From Globodera rostochiensis (taxonomy: Eukaryota; Nematoda; Chromadorea; Rhabditida; Heteroderidae), in the NCBI GenBank assembly GCA_018350325.1, contig JAEVLN010000044.1:1-42729 (forward strand): a stretch of 42,729 bases of DNA, read 5' to 3'. A program made the translations under genes and the position numbers. The notes under the pieces were generated by a model. That model worked only from the letters and a program-made list of their open reading frames with translations. It had not been told where the DNA came from and did no database searches. Below are positions 11,279 to 21,036 of this stretch, piece by piece; the stretch's first letter is position 1; each line of letters opens with the position of its first letter.

Positions 11279-12174
11279 GACATTCCTACAAAGGGCGCTA
11301 AATCTGTAACCGTGCTCAACACAGGCCATGAGAAGGCGCGCGTGACTGTTATTCTGACAGCAAGATCGGATGGAGTCAAATTGCCACCGTTTGTACTGTT
11401 GCCAAAAAAGAGGACTGTGCCGGAAATTGTGAGACGTTTCAAGAACAAATTGGTTCTTTCATGGTGTGGTAGGACGTGGATGGACAATGAACTCACTACA
11501 AAATATCTCGAAGAGGTCTAAATTCATTATTTTTACCTTTATTTATAATTTTATCAATTCAGGTGTTCGGAAATTTCTTCTTTGGAAATCGGCTTCTCAT
11601 ATGGGACAGTTTCAGATGCCATATCAGTGCTGATACCAAACAAACATTGCAGCGTTTGGCCATCCATACGGCAGTCGTACCAGGCGGGACGACCAAATAC
11701 ATCCAAGTTTGAAAAATGTTAAAATCTCAAATGATTTCTTTTTTGAGGTCCCTGACGTGTCATGGAATGCGCCATTCAAAAACTCGATTCGTGAACTCCA
11801 CTCGGACTGGATGCTTCATGGTGACAAACCAACAACATCTGGTGGAAATCTCAGAGCCCCTCCGATGGAAATTTACTTGGAATGGATTGTTTCAGCGTGG
11901 GAGACGCTCTCCAAAGACATCATCGTGAAGTCTTTTCTCTGTTGTGGAATTTCCAAAGAAGATGATGGAAAAAATGATGCCCTTATTCACGTTTTTAAGG
12001 TTGAAAAACATTTAAAATTTGTATATTGGCGTATTTTAGAAGGATGGAGCGATTCCAAATGGACTTCCATTATTACGCCAGCGCCGACAAGAAGATGATA
12101 TGATTAAATTGGTCGAGGAAATTGATTTGAACGAAGATGAAAACATTGGAAGCGATTTTTCAATTGAACTTTGA
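11279..12174 (+). CDS. Pogo/Tigger-type DDE transposase, 5' incomplete
   Basis: The exons are 11279-11515, 11563-11706, 11748-11999 and 12040-12174, with introns of 47, 41 and 40 bases, all phase 0. They give 255 residues ending in TGA. DDE-superfamily landmarks are visible: KGAKSVTVLNTGHEKARVTV and KLPPFVLLPKKRTVPEIV near the start, WMDNEL, then RLLIWDSFRCH with the second catalytic Asp, VVPGGTTKYIQVPDVSWNAPFK with the third acidic residue, and SFLCCGIS near the C-terminus. This order matches the pogo/Tigger/POGK family, which cuts and pastes DNA. The first Asp and the helix-turn-helix DNA-binding domains should lie upstream but were not found. The 237-base first visible exon starts right after TTTTAG with a stop upstream in frame, so the N-terminus is either far away or lost. 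The frames are otherwise intact, with no internal stop. It is either a decayed element or a domesticated fragment. Confidence 0.9.
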
Positions 12175-12213
12175 TGTTTTGTGTTTAAAAATATTGAAAC
12201 TATTGTTATCAAT

Positions 12214-12219
12214 AATAAA
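12214..12219 (+). terminator. Poly(A) signal of the transposase gene
   Basis: AATAAA lies 40 bases after the TGA of the transposase. Confidence 0.55.
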
Positions 12220-12330
12220 ATTTCTATTCAGTGATTGATTTTGCCAGAAAAAATGGTAAAAATTGTCCAAATTTTGCCAAAATTGGTGCAAAAATTGCAA
12301 ATTTTTTAATATTTTCTGAAAAAAGAGGTT

Positions 12331-12428
12331 GAAAAATAGAACTCCCCCCTAAATTAGAGCTCCCCCCTAAAATAGAACTCCCCTTTTTGGGGGCGTTGAA
12401 AAATAGAACTCCCGGGAGTTCTATTTTA
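12331..12428. repeat. Repeated TAGAACTCCC motif and 28-base palindrome
   Basis: Three tandem copies of [A/T]AGA[A/G]CTCCCC at a 17-18-base spacing (12333-12384) are followed by a G-rich run. A perfect 28-base palindrome then occupies 12400-12427, made of AAAATAGAACTCCC and its reverse complement. It starts about 155 bases after the transposase stop. I found no matching inverted copy upstream of the transposase, so it is not shown to be its terminal repeat. Confidence 0.75.
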
Positions 12429-13284
12429 GGTTATACGGTATAAACGTTTTAAATATTAGAAAACAAAACTCTAAAGTAATCTTTAACTCACCAGATAATT
12501 TCTTTTATTTATTTTACTTTCCGAAAAACTTAAATTATAAAAGTATTATACGTTTATATTTATTCATAGAATATCATTTATTCAGTGATTAAATCGCTTT
12601 AGTTATATTTGTTTCTTCGGCCCGCTAACTGTCTTTAATTCAAAAAACGTTGAAATGTAAAAGTTAGTTAAATTTTTATCACATTTCCATAGAAAGAAGT
12701 TTTTTCTTTTTATAATTGTCTATTAAGTATTGGCAAATTTTTTAATAAATAAAACCTTTTGCACCAATGAATTTTGACTTAACAGTAATAAAAGCTGTCT
12801 AAAGATTATAATATTTTAAATTTATCTTTACATTATTTTTGTAAAAATATGATATTTTATTCAAATTTTTAATTACAGATGGCCTTTGATTCTTTAGCCT
12901 TCCGAATTTTAACTGTAGTTTTGCATTAAACCGCCGCACGCTTTGTGTTCCTTTATATTGTTTATACAATTTATTTATTATTTTTGTAATTTAGCTTTGA
13001 GATTTGCTTATTTTTTCTTTGGCGGGCAATAATAAAAAACCCCGGTACTAATGGAGTTGGTATCTGCCCAATTTTTTCAAATTTCTAAATTGTTTAGTTT
13101 TGATAGAAAGATGGTTTACGCTGTTTAATTGTTTTTTGTTTTTTGATAAAAATGTAGTGCTTTTTTGATTTGCAAAAAAAAATTAAAATAAAAATTAGTT
13201 CTAATAAATATATTTTAATTTAGTTTATATGCAACTTTGTTAATTAATTATAAGGCTTAGAATAAAATCACAAATTAATCATTG
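12429..13284. other. T-rich spacer, weak islands
   Basis: A patch at 12879-12929 follows an AATTACAG acceptor and reads MAFDSLAFRILTVVLH to a stop. A second patch at 13018-13075 is GC-richer. Neither is called as a gene. Confidence 0.3.
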
Positions 13285-13290
13285 TTTATT
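13285..13290 (-). terminator. Poly(A) signal of the 455-residue gene
   Basis: AATAAA on the minus strand lies about 35 bases after the TGA at 13328-13326. Confidence 0.5.
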
Positions 13291-13325
13291 AATCATTCAA
13301 AATAACAAAAAAAAACACAAATAAA

Positions 13326-14875
13326 TCATTCGGATATAATCATATCTCCGCCAACATTCGATTCGTTCATTTTTTGGGCATAATATTCCTTCACATTTTC
13401 AAGCATTTTTCCAAACGTTATTGCCAAAGTTCGTGCCTGTTCTGTGAGCTTTAGGAGCGGTATGCTCAAATAATATTCTTTAATTCCCCTCCAAACTCCC
13501 TTAGAGTTTTCCCATATTTCGTTAAATTCAAATTGAAGATCTTTTAATATAATTTCTTCCGAAACAATTTCTTCCATTTCAATTTGCCCAATTTTGCAAA
13601 ATTCCTTTGTTTGTTCCCACAAATCATGTCCAAAATATTTAATTTCATTGTGCTGAATTTTTGACGATAATTCAACCAGTTGTTCCTGAATTTCGATGTT
13701 TTTGATTTTGGATTTTAGCATTTCAACTTTTTCGCCATGTTGTTTAATTGTGCAGATTATTGCAAAGGCTTTTTGGTACTTTTCTTCACCAATATTTTTG
13801 GGATTGTTTTTCAAAAATTCAATATCTTTTCCCAATTGTTCCGTATTGATCTCTTTTTTTGCCTTCTCCAAATTAGCCTCTTCTTTTGGAATTGCCACTT
13901 CCACCAGTGTTTTTATTTGATCAAACAATGATACCAAATTAAAAGGCTGAAAGTGATCTTTCCCTATCAATGCCTCAATTATGCTTATTTTTTCGCGATT
14001 TGTTTCCTCCGATGTAAAATGACTCAAATTATAATTTCCTTTTAAATATGACTCTTTGGAAAACTTTGCATAGTAGACCCAAACAATCAACAAATGTTCA
14101 ACTCTTTCATAAACATCTTAAAATTGTTTTAATTTTATGTTTTCGGGCATTGCTTACGCTTACCCTTTCGTTGGTTGAACTCGAAATTTATTGCCAAGTC
14201 ATAGCGCACATTATTTAAAAATATAATTTTTGCTTCTTCATCATCACTAAAAATATTAAAATTGAAGAAATTTCAAATTTTACTTAAAATCTAAGAGAAA
14301 CTTGCAATTTTTTGCAGTTTTCCTCCACATCCTTTTGAACATATTCTTGAATTTCTTTGTCTTGCGAAATGAAGTGCAATTCCGGGTCAATCCCTTTATT
14401 ACTCATCATTTTCATGAGACTTTCCAAAATATTTTGGAAAACCATTGCATATGTACATTTTTTATTTCTCAGGTAATGGTCATATATTTTCAAATGTAAG
14501 TTTAATACTGAATGTATTTGAAATAACAAATTCCAGAAAATCTGCGGTATTTTTTCTGTCGGAATATTTCCTATTGCTCTCAGAAGATTTGATGACTCGT
14601 ATATTGAGAATTTTTGGTCATTTAATTGCTTCAGAATTTGGTAATTCTCTGAAAATTTGATTTTGAATAATTTTTATTTTGTTGAATTAATTATTTTATT
14701 TAACAAAAATCAAAGTATTTTTACTTCTAGAGAGTTTAAAAGCTTCTCCTTTTCTGTATTCACTTTTGTATTTGTCGTCTTTGTATATTGCAACTCCAAA
14801 AATGGGGTTTTGACTTTCTTTTGTTTTTGTCTCAATTATTTCAATCCAATAATCAAAAATGCTAAAAACGAACAT
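13326..14875 (-). CDS. Hypothetical helical protein, 455 residues, four exons
   Basis: I do not recognise this family. The exons on the minus strand are 14875-14725, 14648-14306, 14246-14164 and 14116-13326. The introns are 76, 59 and 47 bases and all phases match (1, 2, 1). Intron 1 is GTAAAA...TTTTCAG and intron 3 is GTAAGC...TTTTAAG. Intron 2 needs a GC donor, GCAAGT, the usual GC-AG form. Without it exon 2 ends at a TAA (14286-14284) and the gene would split. The start MFVFSIFDYWIEIIETK is the only in-frame ATG found, and it is not a clear signal peptide. The product is rich in Lys, Glu, Ile and Leu, with a probable coiled coil around residues 270-350 and mixed helices elsewhere. It ends SNVGGDMIISE. 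It lies 59 bases after the stop of the secreted-protein gene on the same strand. Coding is well supported; the join through intron 2 is moderately supported. Confidence 0.75.
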
Positions 14876-14886
14876 TAATTAAAATG

Positions 14887-14888
14887 CT
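14887..14888 (-). promoter_or_regulatory. Possible 3' splice (trans-splice) site before the start
   Basis: ATTTTAAATAG ends 11 bases before the ATG at 14875. With the close upstream gene, this would suit spliced-leader addition in a nematode-type operon. That is inference. Confidence 0.25.
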
Positions 14889-14916
14889 ATTTAAAATAAT
14901 ATAAAATAATTTTTTT

Positions 14917-14922
14917 TTTATT
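14917..14922 (-). terminator. Poly(A) signal of the secreted-protein gene
   Basis: AATAAA on the minus strand lies 12 bases after the TAA at 14937-14935 and before the ATG of the next gene, so the two are probably separate mRNAs. Confidence 0.5.
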
Positions 14923-14934
14923 AAAATTTTGAAA

Positions 14935-15560
14935 TTATCTCAATTCCGATTCTGGAAGAATGAAGCATTTCGGCACGGCAAGAAATGTTTGAATTAAGTC
15001 CTTGGGATTTTCTTGTGTTTCCTTAAGTGTTCCGTCACAATTTTTTCCGTGTACGAGCGCCTCCAGTCTTGCCGCAAGAGAAAATAATAAATTGAATAAT
15101 TGTTCCTCCGAAAATTCAGAAAGTCCTTTTACCAAATCTTCCATCTTTTTAAACGATTGATCATCAAAAACCGTTTTGATAGGTTTTGGCACAATAATTG
15201 CTTTTAGCAAATTTCGCACATCTTTATCCGATTTTTCGCCCAAAATCGTTTTGATCGCCATTTTAAAATCAGGATTTTTGGAGTTTTTACATTCAAATTC
15301 AGCATTTTCTTTTTTTGTGACTATTTCACGGGTTGCAAATGTGTGCAATTCATCCAAAAATGAGTTGGCTCCATTCAAGTCGAGTTCCAGCACTTTTTCA
15401 GCGTCATTGAATTCTCCGCCAAAATGTTCACCAATCGCTGTCATCAAATTGTAGAATTTGTCGTTTTGCTTAATTAAAATAAAAGTCATTTAATGTTTTC
15501 CATAATTACCTTTGCTTCCAAGGTGGCTGATAAAAGCATCAGAATGAAGACAACAGCCAT
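14935..15560 (-). CDS. Hypothetical secreted protein, 194 residues, two exons
   Basis: The exons are 15560-15510 and 15468-14935, with a 41-base phase-0 intron (GTAATT...TTTTAATTAAG). Exon 1 is an almost complete signal peptide, MAVVFILMLLSATLEAK, with cleavage likely after SAT or LEA. The mature part begins QNDKFYNLMTAIGEHFGGEF and is acidic and helical. It has three Cys residues (in FECKNSK, KNCDGT and PKCFIL), an odd number, which leaves at least one unpaired. The family is not recognised. Without the intron the frame would start at an ATG at 15489, but then no signal peptide is made, so the spliced model is preferred. A small secreted protein in a probable nematode could be an effector, but nothing here proves it. 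The reading frame SEEQLFNLLFSLAARLEAL weakly recalls EKIPQIFWNLLFQIHSVLN in the next gene; this may be chance. Confidence 0.8.
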
Positions 15561-15604
15561 TTTGGCCGAATTTAAAAAGCACAGGTCGATCATTAAAAGC
15601 AAAT

Positions 15605-15606
15605 CT
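15605..15606 (-). promoter_or_regulatory. Possible 3' splice site in the 5' leader
   Basis: TTTAATCTTTAG on the minus strand ends 44 bases before the ATG at 15560, as a trans-splice acceptor or 5'-leader intron end would. Confidence 0.2.
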
Positions 15607-15675
15607 AAAGATTAAATGAGCAAAAATATGGGTTTTTAAATCAAATGCTCACAAATCAGAATGCTTATCGCATTA

Positions 15676-15790
15676 AAACAAAAAACCGGTCGGTACCCCC
15701 GGTTTTGGTTAGGCCAGTTTACGACCCACGATTTTCGGTTTCGGGTTGTGGGCCAAAAATGCCGGTTTTCGGTTCGGGATTGAATCGATT
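15676..15790. repeat. GC-rich low-complexity block, CGGTTT-like
   Basis: The motifs CCGGTTTT, TTTCGGTTTCGGGT and TTTTCGGTTCGGG recur. AAAACCGG...CCGGTTTT at 15682-15706 forms an inverted repeat, as does CCCACGA...TTGTGGG. It lies in the spacer between the secreted-protein gene and the tRNA-like sequence. No coding frame is preferred. Confidence 0.55.
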
Positions 15791-15926
15791 TTATTCGTTT
15801 ATTTTATTTGTTTGATTTACTTTTTGGCATTGTAAGGATTTGAGTGTTCCGCTGGAAGCGAACGGTTAAAACGCCTATGGCGGGGGCAAAAGATCATCCA
15901 TAAAGAAGGAGGCAAATGGCACGGAC

Positions 15927-15998
15927 TCCCCGGTAGCTCAGTTGGAAGAGCTGCCCACGGATTGGGTGAAAGACGTGGGTTCGATTCCCACCCGGGAC
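15927..15998 (+). tRNA. tRNA-like sequence, probably a pseudogene or SINE head
   Basis: The A box TAGCTCAGTTGG and the B box GGTTCGATTCC are perfect. The D stem GCTC/GAGC and the T stem GTGGG/CCCAC pair fully. The acceptor stem pairs at 5 of 7 positions (TCCCCGG with CCGGGAC). The anticodon arm has the right length but only about two pairs in canonical register, and position 33 is G instead of T; by position the anticodon would read GAT. No CCA is encoded, as expected in a eukaryote. A functional tRNA is unlikely. A pol III-transcribed relic or tRNA-derived SINE is more likely. Confidence 0.55.
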
Positions 15999-16502
15999 TA
16001 ACACTTGCCTATTCTTTACTGCATAAATCGCTTGAAATTATTTAAAGATTAAAATTATATTATGAAAAAATCTTCAATTTCAGCTCTTAAATTGGTATAT
16101 TTTTGCCCTTAAATCATACGTCTCTGTTTCCAGCACGCTGACGAAAAAAAAATCCTTTCCCATTGGTTTACTTTACGTTTATTGATTATATTGAGAAATT
16201 GGCATTTCTGCCATTCCATCCATTTTATTTATTCGCTTATATTTATAAAATATTACAAAATTATGCTATGGATATTGAAATAAGGCTTATTTCGTTTGTC
16301 AGCGGAATTTTTGTAGTCAGATGCAGTAATTTAAATAATAAAAAAAGCTTTGAAAAACTAATGTTTAATTTAACAATTCATGAAAATTAATAGATACCCT
16401 ACGCCTTCCAGCAATAACGGGCGCTTTAGTATAATTGAACTCATTGTTCTTAAAGATGAATGAACAAAATGCATATCGCAATTATACAAAACAATTCAAA
16501 TA
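15999..16502. other. AT-rich stretch, no confident gene
   Basis: A 75-codon frame at 16163-16390 starts with TTG and has no GC rise, so it is at chance level. A mixed patch lies at 16395-16430. Confidence 0.3.
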
Positions 16503-16550
16503 TTATTCTTTTCGTGGTCTGGGTCTACCCCGGAGGAGTATCTCTCTGAT
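16503..16550 (-). CDS. Short island encoding an AT-hook-like C-terminus
   Basis: After the acceptor-like TTGTATCAG the minus strand reads EILLRGRPRPRKE to a TAA at 16505-16503. RGRP flanked by basic residues is the core of an AT-hook, which binds the minor groove of AT-rich DNA. It is only about 15 codons long, so coincidence is possible. Confidence 0.2.
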   Translation of the reverse strand: MREILLRGRPRPRKE

Positions 16551-16807
16551 ACAATTAATTTAATTATAAGCAATTTAAAGGATAGAACCATTAAACGACA
16601 ATACAAACAATTAAAATATTGGTTGCTATGCTTTTTGTTCGAGTGTGGCTTATCTGATGGTTAAATATTTATATACCTTTTACATCAAATTTAAATTTTG
16701 AAACTCTACTAAAAACGTAAATAGAATTGTTGTACAAAATAATGCGATACAATATAAAAACAAAACAAATTTTCTTAAAAACGACGTAAGTATTCTTCCA
16801 CACTCAG

Positions 16808-16885
16808 CAAAGAAATGTTGCAATACACACGTCCCGAGTACCGCTAATCTCGGATGAGTCAGATGAAGATTCCCGCAGCAACAAC
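16808..16885 (+). CDS. Candidate internal exon
   Basis: This 78-base phase-0 exon lies between CCACACTCAG and the donor GTACTA. It includes NVAIHTSRVPLISDESDEDS and ends RSNN. The acidic Ser/Asp/Glu patch suggests a phosphorylated or linker region. The whole GC-rich island is used by this exon. The minus strand is also open in one frame but lacks good splice sites. No family is recognised. Confidence 0.35.
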
Positions 16886-18171
16886 GTACTATGCATATTT
16901 AAAATTTGGTGTTAATTAATGAACATCTTTGTAATATGCATAATTCTTACAACGAATAAATAATATTATAAATAAATAAAAATTTATTAAACAATAAATG
17001 ACATTATGGATATAAAACACAATTTTTAATGTAAAATCGATAATTTCAAGTTATTACAAAAACAAAAATTTTTTTTACATATTTTCTAAAAGTTTAAATT
17101 ACTAAGGCGAATGATTTAAATACCTTCTTTATCAATTATGCATTTTGTTACATTGAATTTTATGCCAGGGAATGTAAAACCAGCAGTCCCACCTTTTTAA
17201 TCGTAAAAAATCCTAAACCATTTGGTGCTTTTTACGGGCGTGGATTTTCCGAACAAAATTCTTAAGTTAAACAAAAATTAAAATGAAAAAATCGCTGAAA
17301 CAATACTTGTCTTTTTTTACGTAGCACACATATTAATTTACGAAATAATTTAAAATTTAAACAAGAAATTTTATTAAAAATAATATGAAGGAAAAATACA
17401 AATATTATAAAGAAATTTATTAAATAAAAAATGAACTTATGTAGATAATCAAAACATAATAAATTTGAGTACCAAAAAATTTCAACTTTAACTCAAAAAA
17501 CCATCAAAATAAAAATAAACTATAAATAATTTGTAGAAAAGAATTCAATAACCAAAATTTTGGTGCCAAAACGCCGCTTTAATATTACGCTTCATAAACT
17601 ATTTCAAAAACCCTCAGCAACAAAAAGTTAAGGCAAACTTTAGACGGCAGGTGTGCCTGGTAATTCTTTTGCAAAAAAAGCCATAAAAACAACCACTAAT
17701 GAATACTAGTTCTAAAAAGCTTGTGTGTAAATATATTATAAAAAGAACGTTAAAACATTAAAATAAAAAACAAATGTTTATTTATTTTCTGAACAAATGT
17801 ATCCAGCAAAAGTAAAATATCAAGAATTAATACCTAGACGAGATGTAATCTAATCGCATATGATCTTCAACAACAATTACACAATAAGTGGGATTTAAAA
17901 AAGCATTTTTTATTTCTTAAATTGGTAAATTAAAAACTAAACTATTTAGATAAAACAAATTTCTTCCTACTTAGTTCATTAAACTTCATCAATTCAAAAG
18001 AAATACCAAAACAATAATAATTATAATCACGAAGTAAATTGATAGCATTAACAAAAATAAACCAAAATTAATTTTAAAACAAGTGCTAATGACCTGTTTC
18101 CTTTATTTATCTTACCGATAGAAAAATGTATATCATGTTACAAATGGCAGAAACGGTTAAACAAAAAGAAA
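16886..18171. other. A-rich stretch, weak islands
   Basis: Short mixed patches occur at 17160-17260 (one frame reads FGAFYGRGFSEQNS) and 17565-17670. No gene is called. Confidence 0.3.
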
Positions 18172-18324
18172 ATGCAACTATTTTTAATAAAGGGGCATAC
18201 TTCATTAATCGATGATGTTCTAGACCGAGGCGGCAAGGAATTGAAACTTTCATTGCAACAAATAGAAGTTTTGATGACAACGAAAAAGGGTACAATAAAT
18301 TTAATTTCAACAAAAGCATTATAG
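18172..18324 (+). CDS. Hypothetical small ORF, 50 residues
   Basis: ATG to TAG gives a product starting MQLFLIKGHTSLIDDVLDRG. It is charged, includes KELKLSLQQIEVLMTTKKGT, and spans a small GC-richer patch at 18207-18245. Two 70-codon minus-strand frames cover the same place; they are Leu/Phe-rich and are taken as antisense. Length alone is not significant at this composition. Confidence 0.25.
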   Translation: MQLFLIKGHTSLIDDVLDRGGKELKLSLQQIEVLMTTKKGTINLISTKAL

Positions 18325-19006
18325 TATAGTTTTATTTGATAATGCTTCATAAATATGTAACCAAAGAGAATGCCGATAGACTCAAATTCGATTGTTTATT
18401 TTTTGAACTTTTAATATTATATTAAATTTTTTTTATTATATTTTGTTTATTTTTGCAAATTCTTCATATTAGAAGATCCAACTGATTTAGCGTTATTTAT
18501 GTATTCAGTTTAAGAATATAATACAATAGCGGAAAGAAATTTGAAACAACCGATCGAATTTATCAAATCGATTTCTTATTTATTATTGAAATATTATCAT
18601 GACTAAATTTTCAAACACACAACATTTTTGTTTTATTTAAGCGTTCACTTTTTCTAATTATTAGTTTTTGTTTAGTTAAACGATGCTAATTTAATATAAT
18701 AAGTTTTGTTATATATCTTTTGATTACAAATGATAAGAATTCTTTGCTCTGAATTTATTCCTAATTAAATAATAGCAAAATTAGTCAAGGATTTTGTTAG
18801 TATTGTGTATTCTTTCAATAATAAAAATGATTTTTATAGACAAAATAATTTTATAGTATTGTCTTTTTAACATTAATTCTTTGATTAATCTTAACTGTTT
18901 TTCTTAGCTCGTTATCCTTCAGTGTTCTCGAAATTTTTGTTGTAATTCTTCTGATTTTTTAAAATTAAATAACATGATTCGACAGTTAATTTTGGTTTAA
19001 TTTTAG
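18325..19006. other. T-rich spacer
   Basis: No gene, RNA or repeat is seen. The + strand turns T-rich at about 18360. Confidence 0.35.
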
Positions 19007-19225
19007 GCTTGTGTGCGAAATTTTTGCTTCACTTTACTTTTTATGAATTTAATCGTTTTTTGGTTTTTAACATTTTTTAAAATAAAAATTCATTTTATGA
19101 AAGCACTAATCCTTTCTTTATATGGCAACGAAAACCAGCCAATCCTGAACTTACTTTATGATGAAAATTTAGAAAAATTCTATTACCTAAAAATTAAAAA
19201 AAGCATATTGTATTTAAAAAAGTAA
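19007..19225 (+). CDS. Hypothetical ORF after a TTTTAG acceptor
   Basis: The frame is open from an acceptor (AATTTTAG) to TAA. Its first half is hydrophobic and T-rich. From an internal ATG at 19097 it reads MKALILSLYGNENQPILNLL and has a Lys-rich end. The GC rise at 19105-19160 is slight. It could be a 42-residue small protein or a chance frame. Confidence 0.25.
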   Translation, partial: ACVRNFCFTLLFMNLIVFWFLTFFKIKIHFMKALILSLYGNENQPILNLLYDENLEKFYYLKIKKSILYLKK

Positions 19226-20485
19226 AAATTGAATATATAAAATAAAATGTAGATTGTAAAAGAATAATCTTTTATTGAAATATAAAATGAGATTGCAAAC
19301 CAAATTATTTAACTTTAATATGAATTAATATATTACTATAATTGTTAGTAAAATAAATGAATAGGCGTAAATACCAAATATACTATTCCTAAATTGTTAA
19401 GATTTTTTATAACATAAAAATGATTACGTCCTTACTAAAATATTTTTAATTTATATACTTTTGTCGTTTAAAAAATAATTAAAGAATAGCTACAAAACTA
19501 TTTTAAATAAATTTAAAGATTAATAAATTCATTTTAATCATAAAGCTCAAATGTATTGTGAATTGTTATTATGAAATTCAATGTTTTAAAGCTATTCAGT
19601 AATGAAATCAATATGTGAAATAATATTCTAAAGTATTATATGTAATTTAGGTCGTTAAATTTTTCTATCTATACGAGAGTAGGTCAAAAATATTAAAAGC
19701 AAAAAAAAAGATGAAAATGTAACAAAATTACGACAAATCAAAACCTCATTATTACTTACAGTTAATTCAGATAAAATTACAAATAGAAAAAAAAATTATA
19801 AAATAAGCTTCTATTATTATAATGAAAAGTTATTTTAATAAAAAAAGAATATACTCAGCTAAATCTTATAAAATCCTACAACATAATTGCTTATATATTT
19901 GAAATAATTATTTTCAATAAATTAAAAATTACAAAGTAAAAAATGGTATAAAAATAAATTATTTTTTCAATTGAATTTATAATAAAGCTTTGACTTTTTA
20001 ACCCAGTATATATTTGTAGTTCAATTATAAATTTAATTAAACAATTTTTTTATAAATCTGCTATATTAATAAGCTAAAAAATATGTGAAATAAAAAAAGT
20101 TCTTCATTACTAAATAATAATAAAAAACAATGCCAAACAATTTAAAATAAAGTATAAACGACTGATCAAAAATAAATGATCAAAACAAAAATGCAACTCC
20201 AACTCAAACTGAGATTTGACATTATGATAACAAAAAAATTAAGCCGGATAATAATAAAATAAATAATCTCCTAACTGATAATGAGAACAAATAGAAATTA
20301 CCATTCCCAAACAATGCTTATAAATATTGATAAAAATCATTTAGCCAGTTAATATCGATCGCACAAATGTAATCTCATAATTAAAATGAAAAGTACCGGA
20401 CGAAAAATCAATTAAAATTTCAAAAAATATATATAAATATGAATGATCTGCGAGCCCTAGAATAAATTCAAAACCAATTTAATAA
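19226..20485. other. A-rich spacer, no gene seen
   Basis: This is a long A-rich block without GC islands except a faint one near 20160-20260. No repeat was recognised. Confidence 0.35.
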
Positions 20486-20562
20486 TTAAGTAAATAGAAA
20501 CATCGGGGTCGCAGTGTGATTTTCATTTCTCAGGTTCATGGCTCCTTTCGCGTCGCCTTCAG
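20486..20562 (-). CDS. Candidate 3'-terminal exon
   Basis: On the minus strand, after TTAAATATTAG, the frame reads EGDAKGAMNLRNENHTATP, then MFLFT and TAA. It covers the whole GC-rich island. A + strand frame containing SGSWLLSRRLQLIF is also open, but lacks a matching acceptor at the island edge. No family is recognised. Confidence 0.3.
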
Positions 20563-20922
20563 CTAATATTTAAAAAATATAAATTCAAAATATATTATGA
20601 ATTGAAATAATATGACGACATAATTTGTCTTTCTCAGGCAATTATAAAAGAATTGGATGCAACTACGTTTAAGGTCACAAGACTAAAAAAGGACTAATAT
20701 TTTATGCTAAGATAGGCCAAAGCTATTGTTTTATATTGCAATTGTTCCGGCAACAATTCAACTTTACTAAAATAGATAAAGCCAAATTTAGAATTAATAT
20801 TTTTTATTAAACCCGTTATAACTGTTATCTCCTTTAAATAATTAATTTAAAATTAATACAACCTCCAATTTAAATCAAATTTACTCAAAGCAAAGCAATA
20901 ATCTCATATAAATTTGGAAACC

Positions 20923-21036
20923 ATGGACAACTTACAATTAAATTTGACCAAATGTAAATTTTCTGAAAAAAAGTTTGCATTTCTTTCATCGCAACCAACC
21001 TACGGTGGAGAAAAGCACGAATCAGGAAAGGATTAA
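20923..21036 (+). CDS. Hypothetical small ORF, 37 residues
   Basis: An ATG in the context AAACCATGG starts MDNLQLNLTKCKFSEKKFAF and the frame ends EKHESGKD at TAA. The last third is GC-richer. Just downstream, at 21200-21260, another patch reads DQPTNLNRDEIQLDASLI. These could be exons of one gene, but the join is not established. Confidence 0.2.
   Translation: MDNLQLNLTKCKFSEKKFAFLSSQPTYGGEKHESGKD

Noticed and set aside
11275..11496. 73-codon minus-strand frame
   Set aside because: It is the antisense of the transposase exon, which has clear family motifs on +.
12331..12428. Terminal inverted repeat of the transposase element
   Set aside because: No matching inverted copy was found upstream of 11279 in the window.
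13696..14499. Plus-strand frames at 13696-13931 and 14302-14499
   Set aside because: Phe/Ser-rich antisense shadows of the spliced minus-strand gene.
14875..14935. One gene formed by splicing the secreted-protein gene into the following gene
   Set aside because: The acceptor at TTCGTTTTTAG needs a phase-2 donor, and no suitable GT or GC donor in that phase exists in the upstream exon; a poly(A) signal also lies between.
15176..15454. 92-codon plus-strand frame
   Set aside because: Antisense of the secreted-protein gene, whose splice sites and signal peptide decide the strand.
16163..16390. 75-codon frame starting with TTG
   Set aside because: No GC rise, no ATG, and length expected by chance at this composition.
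18107..18350. Two 70-codon minus-strand frames
   Set aside because: Leu/Phe-rich with no splice sites; the + frame over the GC patch is more protein-like, and itself weak.
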